Assembly (NCBI GenBank): GCA_051005695.1
Contig: JBPCJC010000099.1
Location: 112,532 to 176,531, forward strand
Direction: 5' to 3'
Source of the DNA: JACCTI01 sp051005695
GTDB taxonomy: Bacteria; Verrucomicrobiota; Verrucomicrobiia; Chthoniobacterales; UBA10450
Length of the DNA stretch: 64,000 bases
Positions 43,401-51,191 of the stretch are shown here, one piece after another (position 1 is the first letter of the stretch; each line of letters starts with the position of its first letter). The notes under the pieces were generated by a model that ran no database searches, was not told where the DNA came from, and saw nothing but the letters and a program-made list of their open reading frames with translations. Position numbers and translations under genes: made by a program.

Positions 43401-43700
43401 CCCGCGCTCATGCGCCGCGGCCAGGAAGGCCTGGAAATCCTGGAGGGTGCCGTAGTTCGGATTGACGTCGTAATAATCGGCGATGTCGTAGCCATCATCG
43501 CGCATCGGCGAAGGATAAAACGGCAGCAACCAGATCGCAGTCACGCCGAGTTCCTGCAGATAATCCAGCTTCTCGATCAGCCCGCGAAAATCGCCGATCC
43601 CATCGCCGTTGCTGTCGTGAAAGGTCTTCACGTGCAGCTCGTAAATGATCGCGTCCTTGTACCAGAGAGGATCGACGGGAATCGTCTCGGAGGCGGGCAT
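40431..43700 (-). CDS. treS: Trehalose synthase fused to maltokinase
   Basis: A 1089-residue fusion. Residues about 1-560 are a GH13 trehalose synthase: LWYKDAIIYELHVKTFHDSN, GVDGLRLDAVPYL with the nucleophilic Asp, LLAEANQWPED with the acid/base Glu, and FLRNHDELTLEM. Residues about 590-1085 are a maltokinase with FENKFFLKLYRKLEDGVNPD and the kinase motif IHGDYHLGQALYTGKDFVI followed by DFEGEPA. The fused protein turns trehalose to maltose and then maltose 1-phosphate, the donor for GlgE glucan synthesis. No glgE or glgB is in the window. The debranching enzyme at 44840 fits the same storage-glucan theme. Confidence 0.95.
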   Translation of the reverse strand: MPASETIPVDPLWYKDAIIYELHVKTFHDSNGDGIGDFRGLIEKLDYLQELGVTAIWLLPFYPSPMRDDGYDIADYYDVNPNYGTLQDFQAFLAAAHERGLRVITELVINHTSDQNPWFQKSRRAAPGTPERELYVWNDTPNKYEGARIIFKDFEPSNWSWDPVAKAYYWHRFYAHQPDLNFDNPAVHERVQKVLDFWLSMGVDGLRLDAVPYLYEREGTSCENLPETHEYLVKLRAHVDANFPGRMLLAEANQWPEDAVAYFGKGDESHMNFHFPLMPRMFMALQMEDRFPIIDILEQTPAIPENCQWAMFLRNHDELTLEMVTDEERDYMWRVYATDPTARINLGIRRRLAPLLANSRRKIELLNILLFSMPGTPVLYYGDEIGMGDNFYLGDRNGCRTPMQWSPDRNAGFSRANPQQLYLPITIDPEYHYEAINVENQQKNLSSLLWWTRRVIAMRKNFRAFSRGSLQFLHPENSKVLAFLREHENETILVIANLSRFSQAVELDLSRFAGCSLMEVFSQNHFPAIKDTPYPITLGSHTSFWFVLRPQADATRKMQERVVPTLKAEPVLASLLDDGLRAQFEREILPDFIRGCRWFGAKARTIRELRIAERVPLTESGAQFWFVEIAYVDGNPETYALPVQIATGEAAHTLAQTAPHAIIARFAGAEEAILHDATWDAAFREELFRSIMERKNWKGKSGELLGVPSSALAGETVVPTSQVLSAEQSNSSMLFENKFFLKLYRKLEDGVNPDVEVTSFLTERRNFPHVPAFAGAIEYRRARGEPTVVCLLQRAAPNEGDAWALTLDAVGRYYERVLAKKSELQNTTIPTAALLEGLLGGVYQEKAKLLGQRTGELHQALASEPDERAFAPEPFNALAQRSVFQSMRGTLRKNFALLQKKLPSLPEAFRAEAESVLAAEDQILAQEQRILEQRSAAMKIRIHGDYHLGQALYTGKDFVILDFEGEPARALSERKLKRSALRDVAGMMRSFQYAAYSALWQPAMRSEDTPFLERWADIWYRQMSSVFLQSYLAAADGASFLPKGEDEFQVLLEAYLLDKAVYEVGYELNNRPDWVVIPIRGIRHILQKS

Positions 43701-43786
43701 GGGCTAACAGTTGGCGCACAAAGCAGAGGCACGCAATTGCCGCGGCGCGGCAATTTTTTCCGGCGAACGAAAGCGCGCCCGCGCGC

Positions 43787-44371
43787 TCAGGCCTCAGCCA
43801 TCTCCGCTGGCGCCGACTCCGGCAGGTTGAAGCTGTAGGTGGCGACGCTTTGCGAGACGTGCTTGAACGCCATCGCCTCGGTTTTCGCGAAGAGAAGTTG
43901 CGAGCGCACCCCGAGCATTTCGTGGAACGGCTGACTAACGAGTATTTCCCATTTGCGCGCGCGATCGCAAAGGCGCGAGGCCAGATTGACGGTGTGGCCG
44001 ATGGCGGTGAAATCGCGCCGCGTGCTCGAGCCGATCGAACCGACGACCGCGCGCCCGCGATGAATCCCGACCCCGAGCGCCAGCGGCCAGCCTTCCATTT
44101 GGATTTCGCGGCGGATCCGCCTAACGAGTTGTTGCGCGCAGGTAAAGATCCGCTCGGGGGTGTCGTGATCGTCGATGAAAACCGCCATCACCGAATCGCC
44201 GATAAATTTATCGACATCGCCGCCGGCGGAAATAACTACATCGGCCTGGAGCGCAAGCAGGCGATTCAATTCCCGCACCAGCAAGGACGCCTCCCGCGCT
44301 TCGCACCAACTGGTAAATCTGCGGAGATCCGCGAAAAGCACGGTCTCATTTTGCTCTACCCAGTGAGCCAC
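43787..44371 (-). CDS. Adenylate/guanylate cyclase catalytic domain (3' part of a frameshifted gene)
   Basis: A GTG at 44371 opens 194 residues that are a class III cyclase domain. NETVLFADLRRFTSWCEA has the first metal Asp, DVDKFIGDSVMAVF the second, and LGVGIHRGRAVVGSIGSS and DFTAIGHTVNLASRL complete the fold. The HAMP part of the protein lies upstream in the frame at 44356-44742, and the two join perfectly if one base is added to the GGG run at about 44358-44360. Either the gene is frameshifted (real or by sequencing), or the two parts are separate, coupled proteins. Confidence 0.75.
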   Translation of the reverse strand: MAHWVEQNETVLFADLRRFTSWCEAREASLLVRELNRLLALQADVVISAGGDVDKFIGDSVMAVFIDDHDTPERIFTCAQQLVRRIRREIQMEGWPLALGVGIHRGRAVVGSIGSSTRRDFTAIGHTVNLASRLCDRARKWEILVSQPFHEMLGVRSQLLFAKTEAMAFKHVSQSVATYSFNLPESAPAEMAEA

Positions 44372-44742
44372 TGGGGATCGCTCCGACTGCGCCGGACCGC
44401 TTCCGCGGTGAACCGAGAGACGTAGGGCAGGAGCGCTGGTTTTTCGCCTAACGAGACGATCATTTCGTTGAAGACGCTCCCGAGTTCCTGAAGCTCATCG
44501 CCGCTCCGCACCTCGACCTGGACATCATGTTCGCCGGAACGGAAACGGCGCATCCCGCTGGAAAGCTTTTCCAAACCGCGGGTGATGCTGCGCGCCAGGA
44601 GCAATCCCGGAATCATCGCGAAACAAAACGCGCCGGCGACGGTCGCCATCGCGAGAGTGATTTTTGTTCGAAGCGAAAAACGTGGTGACGCAGCCATGCC
44701 AGGAACAAGCGCGCGGACGCCAGGCGCCAGCGCATTTTTCAT
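44356..44742 (-). CDS. Membrane HAMP-domain part of the frameshifted cyclase
   Basis: The ATG at 44742 starts MKNALAPGVRALVPG. The 128-residue product has one membrane helix (ITLAMATVAGAFCFAMIPGL) followed by a HAMP domain (ARSITRGLEKLSSGMRRF to ELGSVFNEMIVSLGE) and the linker YVSRFTAEAVRRSRSDPQW that normally leads into a cyclase domain. It ends at TAG just where the catalytic domain should begin. No periplasmic sensor domain precedes the helix, unlike usual HAMP-cyclases. A perfect dispersed-word copy (44446) encodes SLG. Confidence 0.6.
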   Translation of the reverse strand: MKNALAPGVRALVPGMAASPRFSLRTKITLAMATVAGAFCFAMIPGLLLARSITRGLEKLSSGMRRFRSGEHDVQVEVRSGDELQELGSVFNEMIVSLGEKPALLPYVSRFTAEAVRRSRSDPQWLTG

Positions 44743-44839
44743 ATCCGAATCCGCCGCTTGAGAGCAAAAAAGAAAAAGCGTTATTCCCTCCACTGCACGA
44801 AAACCGTTATCGTCCAGAGAACGCTGCCAAAGCCAAAAC

Positions 44840-46765
44840 ATGAGCACCACCAATCGCTTCGATCCCGGCGCGGAGTGGCTCGAAGCGGACGGCCTCGGCG
44901 GGTTTGCCAGCGGGACGGTCTCGGGGATTCGCACCCGGCGTTATCACGCGCTCCTCCTGACCGCGGCGACGCCGCCGACCGGACGCGTCGTCTTGGTGAA
45001 CGGCTTCGACGCCACCGTCGAGACGCCGCAGGGAACCTTCGCCATTTCTTCGCAACGTTATGCCCCCGACGTCATCCATCCCGATGGCGCCAGCCGGATC
45101 GAATCCTTCTCCTCCGAACCCTGGCCGCGCTGGCATTTTCGCCTAACCAGCGAACTGCTCATGGTCCAGGAACTATTCGTTAGGCCAGGCGAATCCGCGG
45201 TTTATCTATCCTGGCATTTACAGGGAAAATCGAAAGCGACCTTGCGCGTGCGGCCGTTTTTTTCTGGTCGCGATTTTCATTCCACCCATCACGAAAATTC
45301 CTCCTTCCGATTCGCCGCGGAGGAAAAGGGCGAGGAGATCACCTGGCAGGTTTATCCGGATCTGCCCGCGATCGTCGCGCGCTCCAACGGTCGCTACACC
45401 AGACAGCCGGATTGGTATCGTAATTTTCTCTACAGCGAAGAACAGGCGCGCGGGCTCGACGCCTCGGAGGATCTGGTCGCGCCTGGCCTTTTCGAATTCG
45501 ATCTCTCCGAAAAAAACGCCGTCCTCCTACTCGCGGCCGCGGGCCATGCGAAACTCGATTTCGCTGAGCCGATCGAATGCCGCCTCGCCGAAGTCCGCGC
45601 CAGCGAGCGCCAGCGCCGCAAAAAATTTCCCACGCCGTTGCATCGCGCGGCCGACGCTTATCTCGTTAGGCGCGGGCGCGGGCAGACAATCATCGCCGGC
45701 TATCCGTGGTTCTGCGATTGGGGACGCGACACTTTCATCGCCCTCCGCGGCCTCTGCATCGCCAGTGGCCGGTTACAGGACGCGCACAATATTCTGCTCG
45801 AATGGGCCGGGCTCATCTCCGAAGGCATGCTCCCGAATCGCTTTCCCGACCAGGGCGATCAACCGGAATTCAATTCCGTCGACGCCTCGCTTTGGTACAT
45901 CATCGCGGTCGGCGATTACCTTCGCGCCGTCGAAAAAAAATCCGGCCTAACGAGTCGTCATACCGGCGAAAAACTGCGCGCCGCGGTTGCAGAGATTCTC
46001 ACCGGTTATGATCGCGGCACCCGTTTCGGGATTTGCGCGGACGAGGACGGGCTGCTGCGCGCGGGCGCGCCCGGTTACCAACTCACCTGGATGGACGCGC
46101 GCGTCGATGGCCGCGAGATCACGCCGCGGATTGGCAAGCCGGTGGAGATCCAGGCCTTGTGGTTAAACGCGCTCGCCGTCGGCGCACAGTTTTCCGATCG
46201 CTGGCGGCCGATCCTCGAGCGCGGGCGCGCCTCCTTCGCCACCCGTTTTTGGAATCCGGACGGCGAATATCTTTACGACGTCGTCGACTGCGATCACCAA
46301 GCCGGCGCCCTCGATTCTTCTTTTCGTCCGAATCAAATCTTCGCCGTCGGCGGATTGCCGCTGATTCTTTTGCCTGACGAGCAAGCGCGCAAAGTCGTTA
46401 ACGCGGTCGAAGCCCGCCTGCTCACACCGCTCGGTCTGCGCACGCTTGCGCCGGACGATCCCAATTACATCGGGCACTGTCGCGGCGGCGTTGCGGAACG
46501 TGATCGCGCGTATCATCAGGGCACGGACTGGCCCTGGCTTCTCGGTCCGTTTATCGAAGCCTGGGTCCGAGTGCGCGGCCATTCCCCCGAAGCGAAAAAT
46601 GAAGCCACCAGCCGTTTCATCATGCCGTTGATCGAACATCTGCAGCACGCCGGCCTCGGTCACATTTCCGAAATTGCCGAGGGCGATCCGCCGCACACGC
46701 CCGCCGGTTGCCCGTTTCAAGCCTGGTCGTTAGGCGAGCTCCTGCGGCTGGATTCGATTCTGTAA
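44840..46765 (+). CDS. Glycogen debranching enzyme (amylo-alpha-1,6-glucosidase, GH133)
   Basis: A 641-residue cytoplasmic protein. The N-terminal domain (about 1-270) starts FDPGAEWLEADGLGGFASGT, typical of bacterial GDE family proteins, with IRTRRYHALLL. The C-terminal (alpha/alpha)6 barrel has IAGYPWFCDWGRDTFIAL, GMLPNRFPDQ, NSVDASLWYI and QGTDWPWLLGPFIEAW, which hold the acidic catalytic residues. It removes alpha-1,6-linked glucose stubs from glycogen. It stands divergent to the cyclase gene and beside treS. Copies of the dispersed word lie at 45662 and 45945, plus near copies at 45177 and 46737. Confidence 0.93.
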   Translation: MSTTNRFDPGAEWLEADGLGGFASGTVSGIRTRRYHALLLTAATPPTGRVVLVNGFDATVETPQGTFAISSQRYAPDVIHPDGASRIESFSSEPWPRWHFRLTSELLMVQELFVRPGESAVYLSWHLQGKSKATLRVRPFFSGRDFHSTHHENSSFRFAAEEKGEEITWQVYPDLPAIVARSNGRYTRQPDWYRNFLYSEEQARGLDASEDLVAPGLFEFDLSEKNAVLLLAAAGHAKLDFAEPIECRLAEVRASERQRRKKFPTPLHRAADAYLVRRGRGQTIIAGYPWFCDWGRDTFIALRGLCIASGRLQDAHNILLEWAGLISEGMLPNRFPDQGDQPEFNSVDASLWYIIAVGDYLRAVEKKSGLTSRHTGEKLRAAVAEILTGYDRGTRFGICADEDGLLRAGAPGYQLTWMDARVDGREITPRIGKPVEIQALWLNALAVGAQFSDRWRPILERGRASFATRFWNPDGEYLYDVVDCDHQAGALDSSFRPNQIFAVGGLPLILLPDEQARKVVNAVEARLLTPLGLRTLAPDDPNYIGHCRGGVAERDRAYHQGTDWPWLLGPFIEAWVRVRGHSPEAKNEATSRFIMPLIEHLQHAGLGHISEIAEGDPPHTPAGCPFQAWSLGELLRLDSIL

Positions 46766-46781
46766 GAATCGAACGCGCGCC

Positions 46782-47546
46782 ATGGCAGAATCTCCACGGA
46801 GCATTTCCTCGAGCGCGCTCGGTCTTCTCCGCGGAATCGCGTTTCTCGTTCTTGCGGTTTGCGCGCTCCTGCAATTATTCGTCTTCATTCTCCCGTGGTC
46901 CCGGCCGCAAAATCGCCAGCAGACACGCGCACGCTGGCTTCATTGCTGGTGCCGAATCGCCTGTTGGTTAATCGGGCTGCGCGTACGCACGGCAGGCTCG
47001 CAGCCGCGCGCCGGCTTGCTGGTTTCGAATCATCTCACCTATCTCGACATCATCGCCTACAGCTCCCTCCAGCCCTGCATCTTCGTCGCGAAAAGCGAGA
47101 TCGCGCGCTGGCCTCTCTTTGGTTGGCTAACCACTGCCGCCGGGACGATCTATGTCGACCGTCAACGCCGCACCGCTTCCGCCAGCGGCGTCCGCCGCAT
47201 TCGGCAGGCCTTGGCCGACAATCTTCTGGTGGTGCTTTTTCCGGAAGGCACCAGTTCCGGCGGCGAGAATGTTTTGCCCTTCAAATCCGCACTCCTCGAA
47301 GCCGCCGCCGACATCGACGCTCCGATCACCGCAGCCGCGATTCAATATTGTCTCGCGCAAGGAAACGTCGCCGCGGAAATCTGCTACTGGGGCGAGATGA
47401 CGCTGGTGCCTCATCTGGCGAATCTTTTTACCAAGCGCCGAATCGAGAGCCGCGTTCGCTTCCAGCGCTGCCATGATCTCCCCGTCGATCGGAAAAATCT
47501 CGCGCGCGAATTGCACGCCCAGGTCAGCGCACTTCTTCGCGCCTAA
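46782..47546 (+). CDS. plsC: 1-acyl-sn-glycerol-3-phosphate acyltransferase
   Basis: A 254-residue membrane-associated acyltransferase making phosphatidic acid. An N-terminal membrane helix (about 14-38) is followed by the H-x4-D motif in LLVSNHLTYLDIIAYSS (about 79-95), the substrate motif FPEGTSSGG (about 150-158) and GTIYVDRQRR. It follows the debranching gene by 16 bp. Its last codons GCC TAA and the next bases CGAG form a perfect dispersed-word copy (47541-47550). Confidence 0.92.
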   Translation: MAESPRSISSSALGLLRGIAFLVLAVCALLQLFVFILPWSRPQNRQQTRARWLHCWCRIACWLIGLRVRTAGSQPRAGLLVSNHLTYLDIIAYSSLQPCIFVAKSEIARWPLFGWLTTAAGTIYVDRQRRTASASGVRRIRQALADNLLVVLFPEGTSSGGENVLPFKSALLEAAADIDAPITAAAIQYCLAQGNVAAEICYWGEMTLVPHLANLFTKRRIESRVRFQRCHDLPVDRKNLARELHAQVSALLRA

Positions 47547-47594
47547 CGAGAGTTCGCTCTTTGCGCTGCCGGCGTCTGCGATTAAAACTTCCGC

Positions 47595-48083
47595 GTGTCT
47601 TCCGCCGAAAATTCCGCCCGCACCGACTGGATGAACGAGGCGGTCGCGCTCGCCCGCGCGAGCATGGTCGAAGAATCCGGCGGGCCTTTCGGCGCGATTG
47701 TGGTCTGCGGCGACCAGATTGTCGGCCGTGGCCAAAACCAGGTCACGCGCATACTCGATCCAACCGCGCACGCGGAGGTGATGGCGATTCGTAACGCCTG
47801 CCAAAAACTCGGCCGCTTCGATCTCCGCGGCTGCGAAATCTACACCAGCTGCGAGCCCTGCCCGATGTGTCTCTCGGCGATTTACTGGGCCCGGCTCGAT
47901 CGGATTTACTACGCCTGCACCCGCGGCGATGCCGCGGCCATTGGCTTCGATGACGATTTCATTTACCGACAAATCCCGCTCGAAATCGACGCGCGCTCTA
48001 TTCCGATGACGCAGCTCGCGCGCGAAAATGGCGTCGGCGTTTTTCATGAGTGGGAAAAAAAAGCCGACAAGATTCCCTACTAA
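47595..48083 (+). CDS. Nucleoside/nucleobase deaminase, guanine-deaminase type
   Basis: A 162-residue CDA-fold deaminase starting at GTG 47595. The zinc site is HAEVMAIRNACQKLG (His and catalytic Glu, about 61-75) and SCEPCPMCLSAIYWARLDRI. The sequence FDLRGCEIYTSCEPC and the long C-terminus with GFDDDFIY match the bacterial GuaD group, which deaminates guanine to xanthine. It is 2 bp upstream of a cytosine-deaminase-like gene. Xanthine feeds directly into the xanthine dehydrogenase of this region. Confidence 0.87.
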   Translation: MSSAENSARTDWMNEAVALARASMVEESGGPFGAIVVCGDQIVGRGQNQVTRILDPTAHAEVMAIRNACQKLGRFDLRGCEIYTSCEPCPMCLSAIYWARLDRIYYACTRGDAAAIGFDDDFIYRQIPLEIDARSIPMTQLARENGVGVFHEWEKKADKIPY

Positions 48084-48085
48084 GC

Positions 48086-48526
48086 GTGACCGATCCTTTC
48101 CTTCAGGCTGCGATCGCGGAAGCCCGCGCGGGCTTGCAAGAGGGTGGAATTCCCATTGGCTCGGTGCTGGTGTGCGACGGCAAAATCATCGGCCGCGGAC
48201 ATAATAAACGCGTGCAGCGCGACAGCGTGATTCATCACGCCGAGATGAATTGCCTGGAAAACGCCGGCCGCCAATCGGCCGCGGTTTACCAGCGTTGCAC
48301 CATCTATTCCACGCTCTCGCCCTGTCCGATGTGCAGCGGCGCGATCGTGCTTTACGGAATCCCGCGCGTCATCGTCGGCGAGAACACTACCTTTCAGGGC
48401 GCGGAGGAGTACCTGCGCGCCCAAGGCGTGCAGTTGGAAGTTTTACAGAACGAAGAATGCATCGCGCTGATGCGCGCTTTTATCCGCGATCATCCGCAGC
48501 TCTGGAACGAAGATATCGGAGTCTAA
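48086..48526 (+). CDS. Cytosine deaminase, yeast (Fcy1) type
   Basis: The GTG at 48086, right after the preceding stop, gives a 146-residue protein. Zinc motifs are HHAEMNCLENAG and STLSPCPMCSGAIVLYGI. The tail IPRVIVGENTTFQGAEEYL with the ending HPQLWNEDIG closely follows yeast cytosine deaminase rather than the amidohydrolase CodA. It should convert cytosine to uracil in the cytoplasm. A start at 48050 would overlap the preceding gene. The stop TAA in GTCTAACGAG lies within a near copy of the dispersed word. Confidence 0.85.
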   Translation: MTDPFLQAAIAEARAGLQEGGIPIGSVLVCDGKIIGRGHNKRVQRDSVIHHAEMNCLENAGRQSAAVYQRCTIYSTLSPCPMCSGAIVLYGIPRVIVGENTTFQGAEEYLRAQGVQLEVLQNEECIALMRAFIRDHPQLWNEDIGV

Positions 48527-48542
48527 CGAGTCCTGATTTCGC

Positions 48543-49391
48543 TCACTCCGGCTGCGTGCCGCTTTCCGTCACCGTCTCGCCGCGCTCGTCCGCGCTCTCC
48601 AGTTCCCAGAGCAACCAGTCGTCGTTAGTCACGTACTGTTTTAGCTTGTTGTCCCAGCGTTTCGGAACTTCCTGGGCCAGTTTTTCCAGGAACGGCAGGA
48701 GCGAATTGCGCGGCGGATGCGACGCTTCGCGTTCATCCATCGGGATCGGTTTCCAAGCAAACTTTTCCATGTATTGGCTGAACCCGAAGCCGTCGAAAAA
48801 ATTTCCACTCCCGATCAACGGCATATACCAAAGGCTCGGAATACCGCGTGGGTTGGGCTTGATAGGCACTTCGTTCGCGAGTTTTTCGAGCAGGGCCGAA
48901 CCCTTTGGATCGTCACGCAGGTGATCGCATAATTGCTCGAAAGTCGGGAAGGTGACCGGCGGACTAACGAACAGAACCGGCTTCGCCTGCTGCCGCGAAA
49001 GGATGATTTCGTGGGCCGTCCCGACGCTGTAAATATTCGTCGGGCAATAGGCGATCGTGAAATCGCTCGTGTCGACCATGCGCAAATCGATGTGCAACGT
49101 TTCCCAGAATTTCTCCGCGCAGGCCGAGCGCGTTTCATCTCCCGTCTGCCCCGATTCGTAAGTCCAGTTCTCACGGACGTCGATCGTATTCACGTCCTCG
49201 AGGCCGTACTGATGCAGCCCCCGCACCGCTGGTTTGAACCACGGATCAAAAACCACCGCGCCTAACGAGCGCAGAAAATCGCCCACCCGATTGCGCCAGC
49301 CGGTACTTTTTTCCTCCGCCCGCGAGGCCACGAAATCCATCGGGCCAGAAAGATAAATGCGCGCCCCGCGCAGATGATTGGGTGATTTCAT
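48543..49391 (-). CDS. Nucleoside 2-deoxyribosyltransferase-like protein
   Basis: A 282-residue protein starting MKSPNHLRGARIYLSGPMDF. The phrase RIYLSGPMDF and the distal DLRMVDTSDFTIAYCPTNIY and GTAHEIILSRQQAKPVLFVS match the flavodoxin-like fold of nucleoside 2-deoxyribosyltransferases and DNPH1, with a Glu after the HE pair in the right place. The protein is about 100 residues longer than the classic enzymes, and the extra C-terminal part is unfamiliar. It lies 3 bp after the adenine deaminase stop on the same strand, so a role in salvage or breakdown of bases and deoxynucleosides is likely. Confidence 0.65.
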   Translation of the reverse strand: MKSPNHLRGARIYLSGPMDFVASRAEEKSTGWRNRVGDFLRSLGAVVFDPWFKPAVRGLHQYGLEDVNTIDVRENWTYESGQTGDETRSACAEKFWETLHIDLRMVDTSDFTIAYCPTNIYSVGTAHEIILSRQQAKPVLFVSPPVTFPTFEQLCDHLRDDPKGSALLEKLANEVPIKPNPRGIPSLWYMPLIGSGNFFDGFGFSQYMEKFAWKPIPMDEREASHPPRNSLLPFLEKLAQEVPKRWDNKLKQYVTNDDWLLWELESADERGETVTESGTQPE

Positions 49392-49394
49392 ATT

Positions 49395-51110
49395 TTACTC
49401 GTCGGCGAACAAACTGGTCAGTTCCATTTTTACCGCATCGACGAGGCCTTGATCGGTCAGCTTCAATGCCGGGATTGGCGACAAGCTCAAAAACGAAAGC
49501 GACATGAACGGCGCCGGCAAATTGCTCCCGAGATTTTTCGCGGCAGCGTTGAGCGCGCGAATTTTTTCCACCACCTCTGCCAGCGGTCGATCGGAAACCA
49601 AACCGGCAATGGGCAACGCGAGCGCGGCAATTTTTTTTCGGTTTTCCACTGCGACCTGGCCGCCGCCCATTTTTTGCAATGCTGCAATCGCGGTCAGAAG
49701 TTCGTCATCCGAAGTCCCGACGACGACCATATTGTGCGCGTCGTGCGCGACCGTGGAACCGAGCGCGCCCCGCTGCAAGCCGAACCCGCGGACGAAGCCG
49801 ACACCGACGTTGCCAGTCGCATTGTGCCGTTCGACCACCACCAGCTTGAGAATGTCACGCGCGGGATCGGCGGCGATCTCGCCGTTCTCCACTTTCGGCG
49901 AAACGCTGATCGCGTTGGTCACGATTTGCTCAGGCACAATTTCGATCACCTTGATCGCTTTCGCGCCTTGCGTGTTGACGACGATGTCTTCACGTCCGCG
50001 GAAACGAACATTCATCGTGTTCCGTGGCTGCTTCGCCGTCGCGACTTCCGCGCCGAGATATTTTCCGTCTTCCGCGACCAATTTTCCTTTTTTGTAAACG
50101 CGCCTAACGACAAAGCTGGTCAGATCATCGAGCACCAAAAAATCTGCCCAGAACCGCGGCGCGATCGCCCCGTGATTCCGCAAACGGTAGTGCCGCGCGG
50201 TGTTGATCGTGCCCATTTGAATCGCCGTGATCGGCGCCACGCCTAACGAGATCGCTTTGCGAATCGAGTGATCGATGTGCCCTTCGCTGATCAGGTCGCC
50301 TGGCAATTTGTCATCGGTGGCAAACGAGCAGTTCGCCGAATTTTCCGGCCTAACGAGTCCAATAATGTGCTCTAGATTGCGCTCCGTGCTCCCTTCCCGG
50401 ACTAACAAGTGCATCCCCAGCCGCAGCTTTTCGCGGGCCTCCTCCAGCTCGGTGCTTTCGTGATCCGAGCGAATCCCGGCGAGGGCGTAAGCATTCAAAT
50501 CTCGCCCCCGTAAACCCGGCGCGTGCCCGTCAATCAACTTCCCTTTGCCCGCGCGAATCTTCGCCAGCTCGCTTTCCATTCCCAGAAAAACGCCAGGGTA
50601 ATTCATCAGCTCGGCGACCCCCGCGATCCGCTCGTCGTTGATCATCTCCGCGAGATCGGCCGCATGCAGCCGCGCGCCACTCGTTTCCAGGTGCGTCGCC
50701 GGAATACATGACGGCAGCATGATAAAAAAATCGACCGGCAAACCCTTGCTCGAATCGAGCACGTACTGAATGCCTTCCTTCCCGAGCACGTTGGTGAACT
50801 CGTGCGGATCGATCACCATCGCACTCGTTCCGTGGGGCACGACGGCGCGCGCAAATTCCGGCACCGTCACCATCGTGCTCTCGACGTGAAAATGTCCGTC
50901 GATCAATCCGGGAACCAGAAACGCGCCCGCGAGATCGACGACTTCACGCGCCTCGTAATCGCCGATCCCAACTACGCGGCCATCATCGACCGCCACATTC
51001 GCCAGATAAATTTCGCCACTGAAAACGTTAACCAGTTGCGCGTTTTTGAAGAGCAACTCCGCCGGCGTTTCGCCGCGCGCCACCGCCAGTTTGTGTTCGA
51101 TCTGTCTCAT
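49395..51110 (-). CDS. ade: Adenine deaminase
   Basis: The ATG at 51110 (MRQIEHKLAVARGETPAELL) gives a 571-residue amidohydrolase. Metal and active-site motifs are PGLIDGHFHVESTMVTVPEF, VIDPHEFTNVLG, IDGHAPGL, IRSDHESTELEEA and CSFATDDKLPGDL. The C-terminal domain with GSTVAHDAHNMVVVGTSD completes the Ade family. It converts adenine to hypoxanthine and feeds xanthine dehydrogenase. It is followed by the deoxyribosyltransferase-like gene and preceded, across a hairpin, by xdh. Dispersed-word copies are at 50241 and 50348, with variants at 50102 and 50401. Confidence 0.94.
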   Translation of the reverse strand: MRQIEHKLAVARGETPAELLFKNAQLVNVFSGEIYLANVAVDDGRVVGIGDYEAREVVDLAGAFLVPGLIDGHFHVESTMVTVPEFARAVVPHGTSAMVIDPHEFTNVLGKEGIQYVLDSSKGLPVDFFIMLPSCIPATHLETSGARLHAADLAEMINDERIAGVAELMNYPGVFLGMESELAKIRAGKGKLIDGHAPGLRGRDLNAYALAGIRSDHESTELEEAREKLRLGMHLLVREGSTERNLEHIIGLVRPENSANCSFATDDKLPGDLISEGHIDHSIRKAISLGVAPITAIQMGTINTARHYRLRNHGAIAPRFWADFLVLDDLTSFVVRRVYKKGKLVAEDGKYLGAEVATAKQPRNTMNVRFRGREDIVVNTQGAKAIKVIEIVPEQIVTNAISVSPKVENGEIAADPARDILKLVVVERHNATGNVGVGFVRGFGLQRGALGSTVAHDAHNMVVVGTSDDELLTAIAALQKMGGGQVAVENRKKIAALALPIAGLVSDRPLAEVVEKIRALNAAAKNLGSNLPAPFMSLSFLSLSPIPALKLTDQGLVDAVKMELTSLFADE

Positions 51111-51117
51111 CGGAAAA

Positions 51118-51190
51118 GCCTCACGCAAAGGACGCGGCGGCCGCAACGGAAGAAAAATCCTTTGCGAACTTTGCGACCTTTGCGTGAGGC
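51118..51190. repeat. Inverted repeat / REP-like hairpin between xdh and ade
   Basis: GCCTCACGCAAAGG at 51118-51131 pairs perfectly with CCTTTGCGTGAGGC at 51177-51190, a 14-bp inverted repeat around a 45-base loop. The left arm continues GACGC and later CGCAACGGA, as in the two related repeats at 61164 and 61373. It could work as an intergenic mRNA stabiliser, a partial terminator or a small mobile REP/MITE-type element. Confidence 0.75.
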
Positions 51191-51191
51191 A

